Of a stretch of 64,000 bases of DNA, positions 43,773 to 55,600 are shown in pieces (within the stretch, counting starts at the first letter, position 1; each line of letters starts with the position of its first letter). The position numbers were made by a program, and so were the translations under genes. A model generated the notes under the pieces. It had not been told where the DNA came from. It did no database searches and saw only the letters and a program-made list of their open reading frames with translations. Source of the stretch: SZUA-368 sp028533045 (GTDB lineage: Bacteria > Spirochaetota > Spirochaetia > DSM-2461); contig JBNAIG010000045.1 in NCBI GenBank assembly GCA_050031985.1, positions 15,511 through 79,510 of the forward strand, given 5' to 3'.

Positions 43773-44399
43773 CTATTTCTCCTTCCGGGCGCAAAACTCC
43801 CAGGCCCTTTTCACAGGCCCAAAGCGATCAATTTCCACTTCCCCGCAGTCGCACAGTTTCCAATCGGCAAAGAAAAAATTGATATCCTCTGCGTCAAAGA
43901 ATCGCTTATGGCTTCCCTTATAGTCATAGAAGTTCCTCTCCAGAACGATTCCCTGACCGGCTCCGTAATTCACATCTTTTATAGAATTGACCCGGCATAG
44001 CAGTACCCCGCCGGGGACCAAAACCCGAGACAACTCCCGTATAACTTGAATTGTCACCTCCCGGGAAAAATAGTGCAGGGAAAGACTGGCCACAATAGCT
44101 CCGAACCTTGAATCTTCGAAGGGCAAAGGCTGACTTATATCAAGTCGTTTTGTAACAGCCCGGCTGTCTTTAGCCTTTAAAATATCCAGAGCCGACGGAG
44201 AGAAGTCACAGGAGACGACCTCAAAGCCCTTATTGAGAAAATAAAGGGTCTCTGTCCCGGTTCCGCAGCCCAGGTCCAGAATAGGGGACGGAGCAACGTC
44301 CTCCCAGTAGGGACTATAACGATCCAACCAGGAAGGGTCATGGGTTTTACGGGCTATATGAGGTTGCTGATATCGCTTTTCCCAATTGTGTGATGACAT
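43773..44399 (-). CDS. SAM-dependent methyltransferase
   Basis: 208 residues. Class I fold: motif I ILDLGCGTGTETLYFLNKG (AdoMet glycine loop), then VVSCDFSPSALDILK, ASLSLHYFSR and VLVPGGVLLCRVNS. The N-terminal WEKRYQQPHIARK resembles small-molecule methyltransferases related to tellurite-resistance protein TehB. No substrate can be assigned. First gene of the pair with the HAD phosphatase. Confidence 0.8.
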   Translation of the reverse strand: MSSHNWEKRYQQPHIARKTHDPSWLDRYSPYWEDVAPSPILDLGCGTGTETLYFLNKGFEVVSCDFSPSALDILKAKDSRAVTKRLDISQPLPFEDSRFGAIVASLSLHYFSREVTIQVIRELSRVLVPGGVLLCRVNSIKDVNYGAGQGIVLERNFYDYKGSHKRFFDAEDINFFFADWKLCDCGEVEIDRFGPVKRAWEFCARKEK

Positions 44400-44555
44400 A
44401 GATCCCCTTATGAATAAATCATACTACTAACTTCCCTTTATGAAGGTCAACTCAGCACCTGTTATTTACAGATAAGGAATATTTATGTAGTCCGAACCGG
44501 TTTTTCTGCAAATAAAGAGTTAGATTAAAAAAAACAATACACTAAAGGTAATCAA

Positions 44556-46184
44556 TTGAAACTTCTGACCTCCACAAGCATAATAAGTTGTTGCTTTTTT
44601 CTAATTCTCCTATCTCTATTTGCAGCATGTGAAATGGGAGAGTCCTCCACAAACAACGCAGACTCAACAGTAGGAGAAGCGGGGGTTCCCGATTATTATC
44701 TCCCTCCCGATATGCAATTCATTAGCTGGGACTTCCCCAACATCTGCCACACCGGAATAGATATTGACTACAAACTTACCGGATACGATTACTACGACAG
44801 AGAACTGTCCTGGTCCATTGTAGAGGGTCCGGAGGGTATGAGTATCGATTCGGACGGGACCTTGCACTGGACTCCCGAAAGCGAACAGATCACGACGGTT
44901 ACCGTTAATCTTCTCTTTGACGGAACCGACCAGGTGAGCAAACAGTTTAACATTTCCGTTGATGATTCCAAGTGTATCTTCATCTCCCCCGACGGCAATG
45001 ACGAAACTGGTGACGGCAGCCGGGATATGCCTTACGCCCTATTCGAAGAGGCCGCAGCGGAAGCTATCTATAACATGGAAGGGGGCTGTACCGTTTACCT
45101 GAGAGGCGGCGAATATACCGGATATATGAGTTGGTTTGATAGCGACAATTATCCCTACATGAGACAACTCAACCTCCTGGATCTGGAAGAAAACGATCCC
45201 GTAACAATTAGAAATTATCCCGATGAGGAACCCATCTACAATCTGACGGGAACCGGATTCAGGCTTTATAATGACTTTTGGATTTTTTACGGCTTGGAAA
45301 TTTCCGGTGGAACCGGCTCGGAAGCGGGAGGGCTTTGCTTAGGCGGTAAATCGGCGGCAAAAAAGATGTATGTCCACGATTACGATCAATCCTACACAAA
45401 TAATCCTACCGGTGTCAGAATCTCGGGAGATGCCGTACTGGACCAGGTTATTGCAGGAGACAATTACGACCGGGATTATCCCACTCACCATAACTCCAGC
45501 AATTTCCTCTTCTACGGAACGGGAGAATCATTGACGGGAAATGCCTACTTTATCGACTGCCTCTCCCTGGGATACAGCAGCGTAGGCTTTAAAATAAAAC
45601 ACGCCGGAGATGAAACGAGACTACATATCCATAAATGCGCCGATGTAGGAACTCTTATGTCTTGGGGAGGAGCACAAAACCAGACAACCATAAGGAACTC
45701 CTACTTTATCGCCTCCGAAAGCAGCGAAAAAACAGCTGTGTCACTCTCGGTAACCGATCCCACAACGGATGGCGAAGTGAACCTTGACGAAGGTATGCTG
45801 ATAGAAAACAACCTCATCATTCAGCCCTCCTCCGAAGGAAAAGCAACAGCCCAGGCGTCATGGACATTTGATACGACCCCGGAGACACCGGCTTACTGGA
45901 GAGGGAATACCATAGAAAGTTACGCCACGGGAGCGGGAAATATCTTTTGCGCCGGCGAGTGGACATCTAATACGGTGTCCGATTCATGGACCGTGGTGTT
46001 TGAGGAAAATACCGTGTATACCACAAAAGCGGATACGGCCCTGATAATCAGCGGAGAAACGGGTAGTCTGGATGATCTTTTTGCCTACGGCAATGATAAT
46101 GAAACTTTCTCGGCACCGGGCAGCTATGAGTTTGAAGTGGCGGGAGTGGCTATTTCGGTGGACGGAGGAGCTGCAAGTTACTAA
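44556..46184 (+). CDS. Lipoprotein with Ig-like domain and right-handed beta-helix
   Basis: 542 residues, TTG start. Lipobox FAAC (Cys25). A putative-Ig domain covers about 45-135 (GPEGMSIDSDGTLHWTPESE, the He_PIG-like pattern). From about 140 FISPDGNDETGDGSRDMPYA and VYLRGGEYTG open a parallel beta-helix as in PL6 lyases and other polysaccharide-active helices, with several N-x-(I/F)-x-x-(C/N) turns. The nearby PL7 lyase suggests polysaccharide binding or cleavage. The catalytic Lys/Arg of PL6 could not be placed, so this is not proven. Overlaps the TPR gene by 4 bp at its 3' end. Confidence 0.7.
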   Translation: MKLLTSTSIISCCFFLILLSLFAACEMGESSTNNADSTVGEAGVPDYYLPPDMQFISWDFPNICHTGIDIDYKLTGYDYYDRELSWSIVEGPEGMSIDSDGTLHWTPESEQITTVTVNLLFDGTDQVSKQFNISVDDSKCIFISPDGNDETGDGSRDMPYALFEEAAAEAIYNMEGGCTVYLRGGEYTGYMSWFDSDNYPYMRQLNLLDLEENDPVTIRNYPDEEPIYNLTGTGFRLYNDFWIFYGLEISGGTGSEAGGLCLGGKSAAKKMYVHDYDQSYTNNPTGVRISGDAVLDQVIAGDNYDRDYPTHHNSSNFLFYGTGESLTGNAYFIDCLSLGYSSVGFKIKHAGDETRLHIHKCADVGTLMSWGGAQNQTTIRNSYFIASESSEKTAVSLSVTDPTTDGEVNLDEGMLIENNLIIQPSSEGKATAQASWTFDTTPETPAYWRGNTIESYATGAGNIFCAGEWTSNTVSDSWTVVFEENTVYTTKADTALIISGETGSLDDLFAYGNDNETFSAPGSYEFEVAGVAISVDGGAASY

Positions 46185-46975
46185 CCGTCCCCAAGCGATT
46201 CAAGGGAAATCAGCTTAACTTTTTTAGACAGGATGTCCCCCCCGGCCATCTCCGGCTCGTAGGGAACGAGAAACGATAGGATTCGGAACTTTTTCCCCAC
46301 CATATCTTCGTTGGTTACGGCTTCGGGGATAAAAGAATCGTGGGATAATGAAAAGAAGGGATAGTCGTCAAATGCTTTTTCCTCCGAACTAAACCAGATT
46401 TCCTCCCCCGATTCATCCTCAAAAATAAGCTGAGTATCCCCTTCAAAGCTATTCGCCGACTTAAAAGTGACCTGGTTTTCAAATCGCTCTCTTTGATCTT
46501 CGAGAAGGGTAATAGCGTCAAAAAGGTCGGGATCAAAATTCCGAATATTATGCAAGTCCGAATCTCCCCTGGCCCGTTCCATACGGGCAGAATCCAACAG
46601 AACGGCCCGATAAAGATAATAAAAAGGGGCCGATTCATTATCACCAAGCCGGTCAGGATGCTTCGCCTCCCCATTATTAAACTGAAGGGAAAGGACACAG
46701 GCAAGATTGTAATGGGCCAGAACATGGCGGCTGTCTATTTCCGTAGCTCCTAGGAACATGATTTCCGCTTCGTACCAACGCTGCTGTTCATAAAAGTACA
46801 TACCGGCCAGGTTATACTCCTGAGCGGTCATGGTCTCATTTAGTAGGCCGCTTTCTTCCAAAAGCTGATTTATCTCGTTGGCTTGACTCGCCCCATCCGA
46901 GGCTTCAGCAAAGATTCCGATACAAGGCGTGAGGAGAATAAGAAAAATATAACTCCCAAGTTTGTTGTTTTTCAT
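46181..46975 (-). CDS. Exported TPR-containing protein
   Basis: 264 residues. Signal peptide (about 1-23, IFLILLTPCIGIFAEA), then two TPR-like helix pairs (EYNLAGMYFYEQQRWYEAEI and LAHYNLACVLSLQF). The C-terminal half is unrecognised (DESGEEIWFSSEEKAFDDYP). Probably a periplasmic scaffold. It lies 8 bp after the epimerase gene, so cotranscribed, which might link it to an envelope polysaccharide, but that is inference. Confidence 0.65.
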   Translation of the reverse strand: MKNNKLGSYIFLILLTPCIGIFAEASDGASQANEINQLLEESGLLNETMTAQEYNLAGMYFYEQQRWYEAEIMFLGATEIDSRHVLAHYNLACVLSLQFNNGEAKHPDRLGDNESAPFYYLYRAVLLDSARMERARGDSDLHNIRNFDPDLFDAITLLEDQRERFENQVTFKSANSFEGDTQLIFEDESGEEIWFSSEEKAFDDYPFFSLSHDSFIPEAVTNEDMVGKKFRILSFLVPYEPEMAGGDILSKKVKLISLESLGDG

Positions 46976-46983
46976 CCTATTCC

Positions 46984-47940
46984 TTAATGGTTTATTTCGT
47001 CTAATTGAAGGTTAATCTCATTTTTAAACCAGCCTATAGTCTCCTCAATACCTTCCTCAAGGCTTACTTTGGGAGAATACCCAAGGATTTCCCTGGCCTT
47101 GTCTATCTTGGCGTGAGTCCGGAGCTGGTCGCCGGGCCGCTTCTCTTTCAATTCAAATTCGGCCTCATAGCCCAGGATACGCTCACAGGCGGCAATAGCC
47201 TCACCGGTCGTATTGGTTTGCTCCGTACCAAGGTTAAAAATCTCCCCCCGTACCTTTTGAGGCTGATTCATCACGGCAATCATACCGTCTATAATATCGG
47301 AGATGTAGGTAAAACTTCTCACATGGGATTTTGAGCCTTCATAGAGGGGAAACTTCTGCTTCGTCAACATGGTGTAAATCAGTCTTGAGTACATTTTATC
47401 GGGACGCTCACGGGGGCCAAAAACAGAGTAGAGCCGTAAGGAGCAGGCGGAAAAATCAGAATCCCGCCCCTTTGCCAGGACGAGTTGTTCCGCCGCCAGC
47501 TTAGTGACACCATAATAGGAAGCCGGTTCGGGAGCGACATCTTCGCTTTTTGTCGCGTCCTTACCATAAACAGATGAAGTGGCCACATTCACAAAAAGGG
47601 TTAAATCATCCTTGCAGTAGCTTAAGAGGTTCTGAGTAGCCAGAATGTTATTGCTTAAATAACTTTCAAAGGGAGTTGTGGCCGAGATTCCCGGTTGAGC
47701 GGCCAAATGAAAAACTATTTGAACCCCATTCATAATCTGGCTAAGGTCTGCAGTCACCAAATCCTCATTGAAAACCTTAACGCCCTTCGCCTCAATGGTT
47801 CTTTGATTCAGCTTTTTTAATTCCACATTGTAATAATCGCTTAAGCAATCAATCCCAACCACTTCATGGCCCAAATCGATCAAACGCTCCGTCAAGTGGG
47901 ATCCGATAAAGCCGCAGCATCCGGTAACCAGAATTTTCAT
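46984..47940 (-). CDS. NAD-dependent nucleotide-sugar epimerase/dehydratase
   Basis: 318 residues of the extended SDR family. NAD loop VTGCCGFIGSHL, then GHEVVGIDCLSDYYN, VFHLAAQPG and catalytic Y-x3-K in SYYGVTKLAAEQL. YSVFGPRERPDK, SHVRSFTYISDI and FNLGTEQTN are typical of UDP-glucuronate or UDP-glucose 4-epimerase-like enzymes. The specificity is not decided. It probably supplies a sugar for surface polysaccharide. Operon with the TPR gene. Confidence 0.85.
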   Translation of the reverse strand: MKILVTGCCGFIGSHLTERLIDLGHEVVGIDCLSDYYNVELKKLNQRTIEAKGVKVFNEDLVTADLSQIMNGVQIVFHLAAQPGISATTPFESYLSNNILATQNLLSYCKDDLTLFVNVATSSVYGKDATKSEDVAPEPASYYGVTKLAAEQLVLAKGRDSDFSACSLRLYSVFGPRERPDKMYSRLIYTMLTKQKFPLYEGSKSHVRSFTYISDIIDGMIAVMNQPQKVRGEIFNLGTEQTNTTGEAIAACERILGYEAEFELKEKRPGDQLRTHAKIDKAREILGYSPKVSLEEGIEETIGWFKNEINLQLDEINH

Positions 47941-48148
47941 AAAGCCTCCCTTTTGCTTCCCTCTGTAAAAAGAGAATTATCATTATACCATTATGCCGCC
48001 CCCATGCACATGGAATTCACGGGAAAATGATAAAAAGATTTGTCATCGATTAGAAAAGCGGGCATTTTACCAAAAAGAGTATACTTTAGAAAAATAACTG
48101 ATATAATTCTTACCGTGATGTTTATTTTTATCCAGGAGGGATTATTAG
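47941..48148 (+). promoter_or_regulatory. Promoter region of the synthase operon
   Basis: 208-bp spacer between the divergent epimerase and ligase genes. TATAAT is at 48102-48107, about 42 bp before the ligase ATG. No good -35 lies 17 bp upstream, suggesting an activator or another sigma factor. AGGAGG lies nine bases before the ATG at 48149. Confidence 0.4.
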
Positions 48149-49633
48149 ATGCAAAACTATTGCACCTCGCTTTTCTCTACTCCAAAGTCCGAATGGGAGA
48201 GAGTTGTTGTATTTGATGTTGCAAAACAGAAAGCCTATACCAATGGAGAACTTCAGACAAACATTCTCAAAACGGCTTTTTTTCTAAAAGAACAGGGAAT
48301 AGAAGCAGGAAGTGTACTCTGCCTCCATCTTCATAATAGCATTGAGGCTTTGGTCGTTCACTTTGCCGCCCAATTCCTCGGCGCGACCTCATGCCTCCTT
48401 GATCCCTTAATTCGCCCTACCCAACTCCCCTATTATCTAAAAAAAACGGAGAGTCTGGTTCTATTCACCCACCTTTCCGCTAATGATCTAACTGAATTCC
48501 CTATGGAAACCAGCTTCTTATTCCCCCATCAACTTGAAGAGGTATGGGAGGGATTATCCTCCTGTACTGAAGAGGAAATGCACGATTGGAGCTCTACCGT
48601 CACAAGTTACATCTATTTTACCTCCGGCACGACAAGCCTTCCCAAGGGTGTACCATTAAACTACAGTAATCATGAGAATTTTTTTAAAATTGCCGATCAA
48701 TACTGGCAACCTGTGGATGAAACAAGTACTCACCTCTGCTTTGTGCCGTTTAGCCATGGATTTGGTTCCATATTTTTGATACCCCTCGCCTTTCGAACCA
48801 AAAGCCGCCTGGTTATCATGCGATCTTTTCATCCGGGAGTGGCCCTTGAGGCAATAGAAAAGTATTCGGTCACCCATATTTATGGAGTCCCCCCCCATTA
48901 CCAGCAACTTCTCAAAATGCCCGGGGCCGACAGGGTTCTTCCTAAATTAAAAATGGCTTTTTGCGCTGCGGCCAAACTGGAAAAAGAGGTCGTTGATCTG
49001 TGGAATAAGCTTAGCGGGATCCGACTTGAAGAAGGATATGGACTCATTGAAACCACGGGGGGTATCGTTTGGCGTGTGGGCGACAAGGCACGATGCACCG
49101 GGCATATGGGTGAATTGCCGCACAGGAACCTTATTGAAGTCGGGATAATCAATGAAGAAGGAGCTCAACTTGCTCCCGAGGAACGGGGAGAAATCGCCGT
49201 TCGGGGGAAAAGTGTAATGAAGGGCTACCTGGATATGCCGGAAGAAAACAGTAGGGCCTTCGTCAACGGCTGGTTTCGAACCGGTGATGAGGGTTACATC
49301 TCACAGGATCGACACCTTTTTATGACCGGCCGAATAAAAGATATTATCAATATTGCGGGCATAAAGATTTCTCCCTTTGAGGTTGAATCGGTACTCATCG
49401 AGCACCCGAATGTAGAACAGGCAATAGTTGTGGCGTCTACCGATCCCATCTACGGAGAAATTGTAAAAGCCTACGTTAAACGACATGACGAATCTCTTAC
49501 CGAACGTGACCTTGTAAAATTTGCGTCAAACCACCTCATTTCCTATCAGGTCCCCAAAAAAATAGATTTTGTGTCAGAGTACCCGTTGAACAATATGAAT
49601 AAAATTGACCGAAAAAAACTAAGATTAATATAG
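48149..49633 (+). CDS. Acyl/aryl-AMP ligase (ANL superfamily)
   Basis: 494 residues. P-loop YFTSGTTSLPKGVPL, aromatic and acyl pocket (FVPFSHGFGS, VTHIYGVPPHYQQL), adenylate motif GYGLIETTGG, the Asp of GWFRTGDEGYIS, hinge GRIKDIINIAGIKISPFEVE and C-terminal catalytic Lys (NKIDRKKL). It activates a carboxylic acid as acyl-AMP and passes it to CoA or an ACP. As first gene of the synthase operon it most likely loads a starter acid onto the free ACP or the synthase. It could be a fatty-acyl-AMP ligase or a CoA ligase. The family insertion that tells them apart was not resolved. Confidence 0.88.
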   Translation: MQNYCTSLFSTPKSEWERVVVFDVAKQKAYTNGELQTNILKTAFFLKEQGIEAGSVLCLHLHNSIEALVVHFAAQFLGATSCLLDPLIRPTQLPYYLKKTESLVLFTHLSANDLTEFPMETSFLFPHQLEEVWEGLSSCTEEEMHDWSSTVTSYIYFTSGTTSLPKGVPLNYSNHENFFKIADQYWQPVDETSTHLCFVPFSHGFGSIFLIPLAFRTKSRLVIMRSFHPGVALEAIEKYSVTHIYGVPPHYQQLLKMPGADRVLPKLKMAFCAAAKLEKEVVDLWNKLSGIRLEEGYGLIETTGGIVWRVGDKARCTGHMGELPHRNLIEVGIINEEGAQLAPEERGEIAVRGKSVMKGYLDMPEENSRAFVNGWFRTGDEGYISQDRHLFMTGRIKDIINIAGIKISPFEVESVLIEHPNVEQAIVVASTDPIYGEIVKAYVKRHDESLTERDLVKFASNHLISYQVPKKIDFVSEYPLNNMNKIDRKKLRLI

Positions 49634-49643
49634 AAAGAGAAGT

Positions 49644-52600
49644 ATGGCAACTAAAGAAAATCCCAATAAATACTACGCAGTTGTGGCCATTGGGGGAGTC
49701 TTCCCCGATGCCCCTGACACAGAATCCTTTTGGCGCAATATTGTGGCGGAGAAAGTGTCAATCAAACCTGTCTCGGAAAAGCTTCTCCCCCAGGCCCTAT
49801 ATAAATCGGACTGCTATGGCAAAGCGGAAAAAAGGAACAAATCCTATACCAAAATCGGAGCCGTAATCGATTCCATTCCATTCAATAGTCTTGATTTCAA
49901 GATTCCCCCCTCCGTTGCCCGGCACATGGACGACGGACAAAAGATTGCCCTTATTGCCACGAAGGAAGCAATGGAATCGGGAACACTGGATTCTATAGCA
50001 AAAGATAAAGTCTCTGTTGTCATGGGCGGCTCCGGACATGGTCCATTAATGTTTGATCATGACCGGGGCCTATTATTCGACCATATAAATGACGAACTCA
50101 ATAAAGCCCTACCCGACTCACTCACCCCAAAGGAAAAACAGGAAGTCATAGAAGGTTTACGGGAGAGGTGTGTGAAGAATCCTGTCGACACCACAGAAGA
50201 CAGTGCTCCCGGCACACTCCCAAGTATCGTCGCATCGCGAATTAATTCCGTCTTCGACTTTCATGGGCGAACCATGGTCCTTGACGCAGCCTGCGCCTCC
50301 GGCCTCGCCGCGATCTCAACGGGCATAGACCTTTTGCAGAAGGGTGAATCCGATGCGGTTATCTGCGGAGCGGTTGACCAGCTAATATCACAAACGGGCA
50401 TGGTTCTATTTAGCGGAATTAATGCTCTTTCCCCAGATGGCTCATATCCCTTTGACCAGAGAGCCAACGGTTTTGTCATAGGCCAGGGAGGAGGCGTCTG
50501 CATCCTTAAAAGACTGCCCGATGCCATTGACTATGGGGATGAAATACTTGCGGTGGTCACGGCGACATCTGTTACAACCGACGGCAAGGGAAAAGCGATT
50601 GCAGCGCCCAACCATGCCTGGCAGGCAAAGGCCATTTCCCAGGCATACAAACGCTGCGGCTACTCACTCGATACGGTAGAACTCATTGAAGCCCATGGAA
50701 CGGCAACTCAAGTAGGAGACAAAAGCGAAGTTTTTGCCTTAAAGCAAGCCTTTGAGGAAAGCGGTTCTACGAAAATCGGTTCCTGTGGATTAAGTTCAGT
50801 AAAATCAAACATCGGCCATTTAAAATCGGCTGCCGGAATCGCCGGATTTATTAAAGCGGTTCTGGCCATCAAACATAAGACATTACCCCCCGTGGCGGGA
50901 TTTCAGAAAGAAAATCCTGCGCTGGAACTTAGCAATTCCCCCCTTTATATAATTGATCAAGCACAACCATGGCTCGAATCATCCCACCCGCGACGAGCCG
51001 GGGTGAGTGCCTTTGGCTTTGGAGGTATCAATTACCACATTGCCCTTCAGGAGTTTCGCTCCGGGGATTATTCAGCAGAGGCACAACGAAACAACAATCC
51101 CGAAGATGCAGTACGGGATTTGCCAGTAATCCGCTCAACAGGGGACCGGGTCCAGATAATGAAAATAAGCGGGGATTCCTTAGATCAATTAAAAGACAAG
51201 ATTAGCGCACTGGCAAAAGAAAAAAATCCCGAATCCCTATCGGCTTTAATGGACGAATATCACTCCTCCAACGTTGCAACCGCCCCCTATCGTCTGGGAA
51301 TAACAGCTCAAACAAGAGAAGAACTCATGGGCAAACTATCTCTTTGCCACTCAAATTTACAAAATAAAAAACCTCTGGACCAATTATTTTTAAAAGGTAT
51401 CTACTTTTCAGATAAAGAGCCCATATCCCGCAACCAAATAGCCTGTGTTTTTCCCGGGCAGGGATCACAATATCCTCAGATGCTACGCAGCTTAGCTGAG
51501 CAGGTTCCCTCTTTTCAGAACACATTACACCGGGCCGATCTTATCTGGAAATCCTGCACAGGAACCACTATAAGCTCACTATTATATGGCTCCTACGAAC
51601 AGGATAAACATGAGGCTATGCTCAAGGACACCGCCAATACTCACCCGGCAATGTATGCGTCAAGCTATGCCATTTACCACTTTTTTGAGGAAATGGGCTT
51701 GGAGGCTGATTACTATCTGGGACACTCCCTTGGTGAGTTAGTCGCCCTAACAGCTGCTGGCGCCCTTCACTTTAAAGAGGGTTTACCGATGATGCAGGCA
51801 AGAGCGACTTCATTTACGAGCAGCCGCTCTCCGGGCAGTATGGTGGGAATTGCTGCAGACAAGGATAAGGCACAAGAGCTTATTGAAGAGTTTAATCAGC
51901 CCCTCTACCTTTCCAATTTTAACAGTCCGCAACAATCGATAATAAGCGGTACCCCCGAAAGAATTGAAGCATTCATGTTATTTGTCGAAAAACAGAAAAT
52001 CAGGGCTACTATTCTTCCCGTTAACCAAGCTTTTCATTCTCCCCTGGTAAAGGATGCGGCTCAATCATTTAGCGAACATTTTGGTAAATATACTTTCCGG
52101 GACCTGAAAAAAACCGTTATCAGTAACGAAACGGCACAACCCTACCCCTCTTCCGGTGGGGAGGTGCAAAAACAGCTGGCAAACCATATTGTCTCGCCTG
52201 TACAGTTTATCAATAGTATTAAGTATCTTTGCGACAAAGGGGTGAAGCTTTTTATTGAAATGGGCCCGGGTTCAGTCCTTACCAACAACATCAAGAATAT
52301 TGTTTCCCGCAAGGACATAACCCTTATATCCACCAACAGTAAAAAGGGGGATGATATTGAGGCACTTGCCCAAGCAGCCTGTCAACTCTTTGCCTGCGGC
52401 ATCGACCTTGAGGATATCCCCTTTAATAGAGACGCTTTATGGAAAACAGCCTCCCCGCAAGACACAATTGCCGAGCCAAGTCAAAGAGGGGAAGAGTCAG
52501 TAAAAAAACGAACCGTGGTGTATAGCGGTGTTTCCGTCGGTTTGCCCGGCTCATTTAAAGCCGCCTTTCGCGATGATAATTTTGAGCAGCTATTTGACGG

Positions 52601-55600
52601 GAAAAACTGTATAGAGCGCTTAACCGATAGGGAGAAACAAAGCCTGGTTGACCTAAATATCACCAAGCTGATTAAATCAGAAGAGGGAGCTTCATTCAAA
52701 GAACTCAATTCCCTCAATGAAGTCATCCAATTTGTCGGAAAACTCGGCCCTGTTCAGTTTGAAAAAGAGTTCTCCTTTGACAAAAAAGAGCTTGCCACCA
52801 TGAGCAGTGCCGTCGCCTATGCTATTGCTGCCGGTTACGAAGCCTTGCGTGATGCCCACATTCCTCTGGTGCGACAATATAATACAACCAGTAACGGCAG
52901 CACCCTTCCCGATCGCTGGGCGCTTCCCCGGGAGATGCAAAAACGCACAGGCGTTATCTTTGCGAACGGCTTTCCCATGATAGATCCGGTTATTGAAGAG
53001 GTCTCGAAACATGTAAGCTTTCATTATGGTAATAAGCTTCGCTCCGATGTTTTTGATTTTTATACACAACTCATCGATAAAGTAAGCCATAGGGAGAGTA
53101 AAAAACTTCTCTCCGACTGGTACGGCCTTCACCATTCGGTACTTTCCGAGTCGCCCACAAGTGATGAGCTTTACCGTTTTAACCACCATTTTATGACTCA
53201 GATCTCTGCACAGGCGAACAACCGTCTGGCTCGCTACATTAATGCCCAGGGACCTAACTTTCTTCTTTTTGCCGCCTGCTCTTCAACGTCAACAGCGGTG
53301 ACTCTTAGTGAAGAGATGATTCAGAGTGGCCGCGTTGACCGAGTCATTGTAATTGGTGCCGATGATACGGCAAATAAGAATATTCTTCCCTATATTGGGG
53401 CAGGCTTCCTAAGCACCGGTGCTGCCAGCAATGGTAATGACCTTTACGATGTGGCCCTTCCCTTTGACAAACGCCGCAATGGTATGGTTATGGGATCAGG
53501 AGCTGTCGGGATTGTCGTGGAAGCAGCAGAGGTGTGTGAAAAACGCGGCATTATCCCTGTAGCCGAACTTGTGGGAACACACTGTTTTAACACGGCCGGA
53601 CATGCAAACCAGCTTGACATACCGGTGTACGCGGAAGAGCTGGAACAGTTCATAGGAAAACTTGAATCCGAGAAAAACCTACAAAGAAGCGCCCTAAGCA
53701 AGTCTATGATTTATATGTCCCACGAGCCCTATACCCCTCCCAGAGGCGGATGTTCACAATCAGAAGCGGTAGCCCTACAACATGTCTTTGCCCGGGATTT
53801 CAACTCAATTATTGTGTCAAATACAAAAGGGATGACCGGACATACCATGGGGGCCTCAATAGAGGATGCGGTAGCGGCAAAATGCCTTCAATGGGGACGG
53901 GTTCCACCAGTAGTCAACCATAAAGAGTTTGATCCGACCCTTCAAGGACTCCAACTCTCTCGGGGAGAATCTCACCAGTGCAGCTACGCCCTGCGGATGG
54001 CTGCGGGTTTTGGTTCACAGGGGAACTACATTCTTCTTAGAAAATCAGCTGTCCGGGATAAAAGGATCGACAATGAGGAACGGTACAAAGGGTGGCTTAG
54101 ATCGGTATCTCATCTGGAGGAACCTGTACTTGACCATTTAGGGCGTATGCTTATCATACGGGATACAAAACCCGGTACGGTTAAAACACACCGCCCCCAA
54201 ATTGCCTGTTATAAAGATAACATTGAAGCTCCTTCACCCGGGCCGGATAGAATAGAAGAGCCGCCGAGCTTACAAGCCAACCGGGAAACCCTGGAGCAAA
54301 TCCTTACAATGGTAAGCGACGTATCGGGCTATCCCGTTGAGATGCTGGAGCCGTCAATGGAATTTGAAGCGGACTTGGGTATCGATACGGTTAAACAGGC
54401 TACGATTCTTGCCATGATGGCAGAGAGATGGCAAGTTCAAGCCGATGAATCCTTCAAAGTATCCGAATACCCAACCCCGAACCATCTGCTGAATCTTCTC
54501 AATGTTGAATCAGAAGCCTCCCAACCGGAAAAGGCTCCCCCCCTTAAAGAAGCCTTCCCCCAAAGAGAAGAACAGCAGCCAGCAGCTCCCGATCCTAAAA
54601 GGACACTTGCCCCCCGGGTGTTGGAGATAATCAGTGAAGTCTCGGGCTATCCCGTTGAAATATTGGAACTCGATATGGAATTTGAAGCGGACTTGGGTAT
54701 TGATACGGTAAAGCAGGCTACGATTCTTGCCATGCTTTCCGAAGAATTCCAAACAACAAAGGAAAAAAGAGGTTTTAATATATCCGACTATCCGACGATT
54801 CAGCATCTCGTAACACTCTTTTCTGGACAGGAAAAACCCTCAGAACAGATTCTCCCGGAGCAGGATTTCGGCACATACATCACCTTGGCAGAAAAAACTC
54901 TTACCCTTGCAGGCTTTACGAAGACCATTGCAGAAGTGAGTGACTATCCACCGGAAATGGTTCTTCCGGAATACCGTTTTTCACAACTCTTTGGATTTGA
55001 CCAAACCGAGTCTGATCGTGTAATCAGGGCTCTGGAAGAACAGTATAGTTCCATTAACGATTTTTCCATCAAAAGCGAAGATTCTATCATAGATATTGTA
55101 GAGAGATTCGGAAGCTCCAGCCAAGATCAGTTTAACACTCCCAACAGACTGCCCCATCAGCTTTCAAAGCAGATTGTCGAATTACACCGGGCAGCTCTTG
55201 AAAAATCCCCTTCCCCCTTAAAGACGCCTCTTAAGAACATTCTTCTCATTGGCCAATCGGAGAAATGGCTAAACAACTTTGCCCAGGCATTGCAACGGGA
55301 GAATATACATATAGAAAGACTGGTTCTAAGAGAGACCTCCCCCCGATTTAAGGAATCAAAGAAATACGATACCATTATTGATCTGACTCTCCTTGGCTGC
55401 ACATCATCATCGGAGGATCTACAGGACCTAATTGAGACGGCATTTCTCCAACGCCTATCTCTCTATAGAAAAATGACTGAAAAACAATGGCAACCTGCCC
55501 GAATTATTGCCTGCGTTGCTCTGGATGAGCATTTTGGACTCTCTCCGGAACAGGATACCCCGCTCCAATCGGAGTACGGAGCCTTCACGGGATTCTATAA

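Noticed and set aside
44400..44555. Riboswitch or small RNA in the divergent spacer before the beta-helix lipoprotein
   Set aside because: Only A+T-rich sequence with no conserved fold or terminator was seen.
46984..47940. The epimerase as the missing reductase of the synthase operon
   Set aside because: It is on the opposite strand, cotranscribed with a TPR gene, and has nucleotide-sugar epimerase motifs.
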